Source: Bisporella sp. PMI_857 (taxonomy: Eukaryota > Ascomycota > Leotiomycetes > Helotiales > Helotiaceae). Taken from it: a stretch of 64,000 nt of DNA. Within the stretch, counting starts at the first letter, position 1. Each line of letters starts with the position of its first letter. The notes under the pieces were generated by a model, which was not told the DNA's origin, did no database searches, and saw nothing but the letters and a program-made list of their open reading frames with translations. Both the position numbers and the translations under genes were made by a program. The stretch covers positions 558,001 to 622,000 of the forward strand of contig JAJSPD010000005.1 of NCBI GenBank assembly GCA_021307315.1. Direction: 5' to 3'. Below are positions 60,201 to 64,000 of this stretch, one piece after another.

Positions 60201-61468
60201 ATGGAAGACAGTTGGACCAGTAAAACCAACCACGGTTCAGCAGATAATATTTATAACGAATTTACAAATAGGGCTATCGCGCAAGGGGTGAAGCTCAACG
60301 GCATCGCGGCGCATAATTTCTCTAGTAGGCCTTCGGTATTGTCGCACAGAAGAGTTTCCAAGTATGTGGGGACATATCTTCATTCTTCATTCAATCCTAC
60401 AGTATTTATATCATACAGGATTGCATCTTGCCTGTTCTTGTTCCATTCGTATCACTCTTTCCTTCCGTCCCAAGCTGATTATTGCCCAGGCTGGAGGTGT
60501 ATTGTTAACCCGGCCTGTCTCGGCTTTCCAATGTGTCGACACCGTCCCCAAAGATATTTCTAAACTCATTGACAGTATCAGCGTCAATGGCCTCCTGGCT
60601 GCCGAGCTCACCATAGACGCATCCGAACTATGTACCCCGTGTCGAGCCATTCTACCCAACAAGGAGACTTTCGAAAAGTCAATGCCATTGCTGTGGCACC
60701 CGTCACTCCAGGAGTTCCTCCACTATCGTCTTTATATCTATTAAACAAGCAAAAGCAAAGGCTCCTCTTCGATTGGTCGGTTATTTCCGATACCTATCCT
60801 AGTCTCTCTTACGATTTCTACATTTATGACTGGCTTGTCGTCAATACTGGTCTACCCTTTGACTGCGGTGATTGCTTAGCACTTATTCCTTTTGTGGATT
60901 GTTTCAGTAATGCAGATCCCAGCTGCAAAGTCACTTTCTCGTCCTCTCAGTACAAAGTGTGTACGGATAAACAAATTGGGAAGGGACAGGAAATAGTCAC
61001 TAGTTATGGCAATTATAGTAATGATTTTTCTTTCATTGAATATGGATTCATTCTTGATAATAATAAATGAGATGAGATCTCTTTAGATGAGGTTATTTTG
61101 CCGTTGTTTTCTGAGGAACAGAAGCAGAAATTAAAGGAGCCAGGCTTTTGGGTAATTTTGGGTTAATTAGCCAGTCTGTGTGCTACTGTACGCAGGTTGC
61201 AATGAGACTATTATACATGCCACTTAGAGGATGGGAACGTCTTGTAGCAAGTGGTTTAGAGGAAAGGGACAAGTATCAAATGGCTGTGAACACGACTTTG
61301 CTGAAGGTGTTGAATACCTATTTAGAGAGTGTTCGCGGGTGCCTCGAACAAGTAACAGGACTTGATTGTAGGCTTCCTAGTCAAAAAGATTTGTTGAGCA
61401 AATGGTGGGAACTGATACGCCAGCTTCTGGTATTCGCCATAAGGGGAATAAAAGGTTGGAATGCCTAG
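60201..61468 (+). pseudogene. Decayed SET-domain methyltransferase gene
   Basis: Pieces of a SET-domain lysine methyltransferase of the SETD6/RKM-like kind appear in order but in changing frames. Piece 1, 60201-60361: EFTNRAIAQGVKLNGIAAHNF. Piece 2, about 60490-60735: GGVLLTRPVSAF...CVDTVPKDI and ISVNGLLAAELTI. Piece 3, about 60720-61067: LNKQKQRLLFDWSVI, YIYDWLVVNT, FVDCFSNADPSCKV, and the SET end VTSYGNYSNDFSFIEYGFIL. It then hits TGA where the family has Trp, reads DEISLDEVILPLF, and shifts frame once more near 61150 (a T run one base short) into QVAMRLLYMPLRGWERLV. The intron between pieces 1 and 2 has good signals but the wrong phase. The RTFY segment of the catalytic core is missing. 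At least four defects suggest a pseudogene. Confidence 0.75.
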
Positions 61469-61597
61469 CTAAAATACTGATAAAGTGAGTTCGGGATAGG
61501 ACAGACATCTTATTGGGATCTAAATTTGTTCATCCTTGTAATGATAGTCCAAGGATCATGCTATGGTATTGTCGCATTCAGGAAGGTCTTGTCCTTA

Positions 61598-62315
61598 TCA
61601 AAAACACTGGGTAACATTTCTTTCGGATTGGCTCAGCATCATGATTCCAATGATGGTTCCATAAATGCCTGTCACATGTTATAATCATCCTTGGGAAGGC
61701 ATGACATGAACCTACCAAGAACTTCCGCAAAAATCAAAATCAAGACCATGCCCACATACAGCTTAGGCTGTTGTGCAGCTCCTCTCACACCTGCATCGCC
61801 GATGATTCCAATTGAGAAGCCAGACGCAATACCACATATACCGACAGAAAGACCAGCTCCGAGCATGAGGAAGTTTGTATGTAGGGCGGATTTCTCATTC
61901 AGCTTGCTAGCGATCAAGACGGAAATTACCAGGCCATAGATTGCTACTACGCCTGCCATGATTGGTGGCATGAGGTCTAGATGTTTTTAGCAGTGCGCTG
62001 TTCTGGTGAAGAATGACCTACTCTTTACTAACATGTCTGGTCTTAGAACACTAACTGCTGATATACCTACCGCCGACTTTGCAATTCCGTATGCAGCACC
62101 AATGCAGCAGAGGGTGACACCTAGGCTACATCCCATAGCTCCAAAGAATGACTATTATTTACGTGAATGAGTATGACATACTTAAGAATAGGTCGTCTGC
62201 TAGCAACTAGAGGGAAGATACTAACAGCATATACCGGACTATACATTTATTTTAGCCAAAGTTCCAATGCTGTTAAATGTTCAACTCACCATCTTGCAGC
62301 ATCGAATGCATCCAT
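61598..62315 (-). CDS. V-type ATPase proteolipid subunit (c/c' type), divergent
   Basis: Forms the membrane ring that carries protons in vacuolar acidification. Five exons in minus order: 62315-62290, 62238-62226, 62151-62022, 61976-61716 and 61668-61598, giving 166 aa. Exon 2 is a 13-nt microexon (TCCGGTATATGCT) that rebuilds CPVYA before SFFGAMGC, matching the family CPVYAPFFGAMGC. Four hydrophobic helices are present, and the proton-carrying Glu is E141 in [10 protein letters not shown]. Conserved [21 protein letters not shown] is intact. Unusual points: Ser replaces the Pro of APFFG, and the last helix ends [26 protein letters not shown] rather than in the usual LYGLIVAL..NS. It may be a diverged paralogue rather than the main vma-3 gene. 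Confidence 0.85.
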
Positions 62316-64000
62316 TTTGAAGTTCAGGTTCAAGAAACGGATTAATATTTCCTCTGAACAAGGAAGGGATTCTAGTAGATTAGAGATGTAACAAAAAAGA
62401 AGTACACAAAGAAGACAATCTCAGTCGCAAAGTTGTAAGTTGATTTAATTATAGATGTTATCCTTCCGTCATAATAGATAATGTTCTGAATAATAAAGAC
62501 GCATTTTCTATCTAGCTGGGTAATCTCTATTTTGAGTGCAGCCTGGACAGTGACTTTCTTACTTCTGTTCAGGCAACCATTTCGGAACATAGCGATTGGA
62601 GAGTCATCGCCACACAAAGCCTCAATCTCGATGCCATGTCGTCTCTTGTTAAGACTCAAACTATTCTAGGCTGCAGGAACACTCCACGGCCGAAAGACAG
62701 CGGCTGGAACATCTTTAGCACGTGAGGTGATCATGTGATGTATCCTGCTCGACTTCTCCATATGCGCCTCATCTCTATATCACTCAAATCTCGTCTTTTA
62801 ATACCAATCAAACATGAACTAATCCTTCATGGGTGAAAGAGTTGCTTTCGAAAGCAGAAAATTTCTCGTCAAGACTTAGACAGGCATAGCAATCCAGTGA
62901 GCTCGTCCGTGCATAACTGGAGTGCTGGCCTTTTGATTTAATATGATTTTGTTGATTTATCTTTAATATAAATTGCTCCTAAGATAGTGCTTCATGGCCT
63001 TTGAATGCATCGCCGTAAGTAGATGCTAGGTTTTAACACCTTGAATGGTGGTTGAAGTCCAAGCATGAGTCGTTTCAAGAATTGCGCTTCCGACTTGGCA
63101 ACCTCTCTTCACCTCGCTCTCTGAGAGAACACTTTAATACTCGACACAAGAACACTTTGAGTCTGGCTCTGTATCACCTCACATGTATCTCCCAGGAAGC
63201 TTGCATGAGAGTATCTGCTTCTGTATGAAAGGGATTTTCAGCACCTTCACCACACGGGTTTTAATTAACAGAGGCAGAGAGTATACGCTACCCACTGTGC
63301 CATCCTTTGCTGCTCAAGATTTCTCAGCTGCTCAGCTCAATCAATCGAAAAACAATGGCCAATCATATATTCAGTCGAGTTTGTTCACCCATACCTCAGC
63401 CTTGATAGGCAACAAGGGACCTCTTGCATGTCGCAAGTTGGTGTTTCAGATTGTGTGACACGCTTATGCCCTCAAGCTGTTCACGTCTGAGCGTCCACAC
63501 GGCAATTGGTATCTGGGTACGCGACCGGTAAATTTGCATGGTATAGTGGGGATTCTAGTTATTCTATCACCTCTGATTGCGTGGAGGCTGCTAAATACAG
63601 TTTCAGCCTCCAAATTGGTCGTTGAATTTATGTGTGGGGAGTGAAGCCGCGTCAACACCCCTCCCATGTCGTGAAGTTTGGTAGGACATCTCATGCACAC
63701 TTTGCAGACTTGCTAGATTCTATTCTTCTTGTCTTTTGCTTCTACGTACTACATGTATGCTGGCATCTATTCGTTTCTAGGTTCTCTATTATGTTGTCTT
63801 TCTGTTCTTCTTATTGATTTTGGCTGGTCATCATCATTTTCCTTCCTCTTTTCGTAACAGACAGCATATCACGCAACACAACGAAGCGTCAGCAGCATAC
63901 GCTTTGGACGAATTCGATCAGCTGGGATCTACCAAATATATACCATTCGTTTCTAGCTCAGAAGCCACTACATAGTTGAGAAATTAGAGGAACAACCGTC
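62316..64000. other. Right-end region, no supported gene
   Basis: About 1.7 kb. The frames at 62372-62659, 63183-63458 and 63464-63700 show no domain or extendable splice structure. It includes the proteolipid promoter; the rest may be the flank of a gene outside the window. Confidence 0.4.

Overview
The window looks like nuclear DNA of a filamentous ascomycete. Genes carry short introns (about 44-140 nt) with GTATGT/GTAAGT-like donors, CTAAC/CTGAC-like branch sites and YAG acceptors. Intergenic spaces are compact apart from one, and several genes have fungal architecture (SepA-type formin, Cut12, Tof1, Gcn2/CPC-3, a fungal HisRS-linked kinase). The protein sequences feel closest to Leotiomycetes (Botrytis/Sclerotinia relatives), but that is an impression from family resemblance, not a search result. 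I see no CRISPR array, rRNA, convincing tRNA or intact transposon.

Layout. 0.8-6.1 kb: a diaphanous-type formin. 7.6-12.8 kb: a DUF2264 protein and an MFS sugar/quinate-type transporter, a possible catabolic pair. 14.1-15.3 kb: a short-chain dehydrogenase whose cofactor and catalytic motifs are almost all lost. 15.3-23.4 kb: about 8 kb with no gene I can support, leading into a homeobox transcription factor (23.5-25.6 kb); its distal part is probably regulatory and long 5' leader. 26.1-31.1 kb: 3-hydroxyacyl-CoA dehydrogenase and Tof1/Swi1 diverge from one 245-bp promoter. 31.7-33.7 kb: an N-terminal protein methyltransferase converges on a GNAT protein. 34.4-39.1 kb: ORC2 and Cut12 diverge. 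40.3-44.4 kb: a Cdc34-type ubiquitin E2 followed by a UBA-UIM protein that I read as a dead USP25/28-type deubiquitinase. 45.0-48.1 kb: a Sis1-type DnaJ and an alpha/beta hydrolase with an in-frame stop. 48.8-51.5 kb: PGS1 and a complex I NDUFA12 homologue diverge from 156 bp. 51.8-58.7 kb: Gcn2 and ArgJ diverge, with a perfect Gcn4/CPC1 site between them. 60.2-61.5 kb: a decayed SET-domain gene. 61.6-62.3 kb: a V-ATPase proteolipid. 62.3-64.0 kb: no supported gene.

Themes. Several neighbouring genes share a process: cell division and replication (formin, Tof1, ORC2, Cut12), ubiquitin (Cdc34 and the pseudo-deubiquitinase), mitochondrial inner membrane (PGS1 and NDUFA12), and the amino-acid starvation response (Gcn2 and ArgJ). 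The least expected signals are two enzyme-fold proteins without catalytic residues, two very small internal exons (7 nt and 13 nt) needed to restore conserved protein sequence, and two genes broken by stops or frameshifts. All exon joins were worked out by hand from splice signals, reading phase and family conservation, and have not been tested against transcripts.
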